Assembly: GCA_964393845.1 (NCBI GenBank)
Contig: CAYMUX010000050.1
Coordinates: 1-24,171 of the forward strand
Direction of reading: 5' to 3'
Source of the DNA: UBA6902 sp964393845
GTDB taxonomy: Bacteria; Nitrospirota; Thermodesulfovibrionia; UBA6902
Length of the DNA stretch: 24,171 nt
The notes under the pieces were generated by a model that saw nothing but the letters and a program-made list of their open reading frames with translations, was not told where the DNA came from and ran no database searches. The position numbers were made by a program, and so were the translations under genes. This document shows, piece by piece, positions 23,388-24,171 of the stretch (the stretch's first letter is position 1; the number at the start of each line of letters is the position of its first letter).

Positions 23388-24038
23388 TCATATGGTCATG
23401 ATTAATGCGGTGTAACCCTCATCAGCAAGCTTTTCCGCGACAGCATATGCCTTGTCGTAATTATTAAATTTCCCTATTCTTACCCTGTAGAACTTCTGGC
23501 CCTTCACATAAGCTGTTGTTATAAAAACCTCACTGTATGTTAGATCCAGTCCCTGCTTGAGCCGTTGGGCATTGGATTGTTCAATGAATGAGCCTATCTG
23601 AATAGTTAAAGAACCGGTTGTTTCTGAAGGTTCAAAAGGGACCCGTTTAGCATAGCGCATATCTCTTCCGAGATATTCGATCTTAACTTTTCCGACACCT
23701 TTTTCTGCAAATCCGATTTCCTTTGCTGCGCCATAGGAAAGATCCAGGTCCCTGCCCCATATAAACGGCCCCCTATCATTTACCGTCACTATAACAGACT
23801 TATTTGTATCCGGACTTGTAACCCGCAGTTTTGTTCCAAACTTCATGGTCTTGTGCGCGGCTGTCAGCGCGTTCATATCATACCTTTCGCCTGATGATGT
23901 CGGCCTGCCATGAAAGTCATCGCCATACCATGAGGCCGTAACATATTCACCTCCGGGTTCAATCTTGTGTTCCTTCGGGGGGAGAGAGGCGCAGGCTGTG
24001 ATAAACAGCAATCCGGTTATTATAAAGAGACGTTTCAT
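23388..24038 (-). CDS. rlpA: RlpA-type septal ring lipoprotein with SPOR domain
   Basis: 216 residues from the ATG at 24038 (a GTG just before it gives 217). Lipoprotein signal with lipobox ITAC (lipidated Cys about residue 16). The double-psi beta-barrel runs from TASWYG to about residue 110 and keeps the His and Asp of active RlpA (AAHKTMKFG and NDRGPF). So lytic transglycosylase activity on denuded peptidoglycan, as in Pseudomonas RlpA, is possible. The C-terminal SPOR domain (about 142-216, SLTIQIGSF to YTALIM) binds septal glycan. It acts in the periplasm, attached to the outer or inner membrane. Confidence 0.93.
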   Translation of the reverse strand: MKRLFIITGLLFITACASLPPKEHKIEPGGEYVTASWYGDDFHGRPTSSGERYDMNALTAAHKTMKFGTKLRVTSPDTNKSVIVTVNDRGPFIWGRDLDLSYGAAKEIGFAEKGVGKVKIEYLGRDMRYAKRVPFEPSETTGSLTIQIGSFIEQSNAQRLKQGLDLTYSEVFITTAYVKGQKFYRVRIGKFNNYDKAYAVAEKLADEGYTALIMTI

Positions 24039-24095
24039 CACCCCAATATAATAACCGAAGCGTTGCCTGGATTTCCTGTCATTGATTAAAGGCTT

Positions 24096-24170
24096 CCCCC
24101 TTAGGTTAAGGGGGATTGAGGGGGTTACTTTAAAATAACTCCCACTGCCCCCCTCTTACATAAGAGGGGG
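24096..24170. repeat. Paired GC-rich palindromes at the window edge
   Basis: First hairpin CCCCCTTA with TAAGGGGG (24096-24114), second a perfect 10-bp stem CCCCCTCTTA with TAAGAGGGGG (24149-24170). The segments between them (GGGGGTTA and TAACTCCC) also pair, giving a nested cloverleaf-like element. It may continue beyond the window. No gene lies between 24042 and 24171. Confidence 0.6.
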
Positions 24171-24171
24171 A

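Overview
The window looks like a scaffold from a draft or metagenome-assembled genome of a Gram-negative, probably anaerobic bacterium. Pointers are a PEP-CTERM secreted protein, an RlpA-type lipoprotein, a fur-feoB ferrous iron operon, three small ferredoxins, and a run of exactly ten Ns (16037-16046) that reads as a scaffold gap. I lean to Nitrospirota or a Desulfobacterota-like lineage, but no phylogenetic marker here settles it.

Layout, left to right (nearly everything is on the minus strand). 1-3500: a VanZ-like membrane protein whose last codons come from a mobile element end; fur followed by feoB, with a Fur-box-like palindrome and a good promoter upstream of fur; a strong terminator separates this from the ferredoxins. 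3298-4471: ferredoxin, ferredoxin, cupin, ferredoxin. All three ferredoxins share an unusual second cysteine motif, CDTCDC. 4618-6031: a DUF2400/TIGR02757 protein and a divergent hotdog thioesterase with a strong promoter and a 19-codon possible leader ORF. 6098-7809: Nudix hydrolase, hfq, miaA. 7844-15976: a type I restriction-modification island (hsdR, a candidate small RNA, a possible nuclease-like protein, DUF3800, hsdS, a small opposite-strand gene, and hsdM). 16015-20314: mutL, a B12-binding radical SAM protein and a membrane-anchored glycosyltransferase. 20315-20939: intergenic DNA with an inverted-repeat element and a sigma54-like promoter. 20940-24041: a PEP-CTERM protein, an alpha/beta hydrolase, dCMP deaminase and RlpA. 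24042-24171: nested palindromes at the window edge.

The main story is the restriction island. mutL-miaA-hfq is a familiar bacterial gene order; here about 8 kb of type I restriction genes, on the same strand, separates mutL from miaA-hfq. The island has itself been hit twice. hsdM is split by a 99-bp MITE-like element with TAGTAACGGCA ends and a TA duplication, and the same 25-bp end forms the C-terminus of the VanZ gene 14 kb away. hsdR carries an in-frame insert of about 181 codons, a DUF559 (Vsr-like) endonuclease domain bounded by GC-rich palindromes, placed just ahead of the helicase Walker A motif. With hsdM broken, neither methylation nor restriction by this system is expected to work unless another HsdM complements it.

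The most interesting elements are the DUF559 cassette inside HsdR, the MITE shared by vanZ and hsdM, the ferredoxin trio, the candidate small RNA at 11597-11665, and several promoters whose -10 box lies so close to the ATG that leaderless mRNAs are likely.
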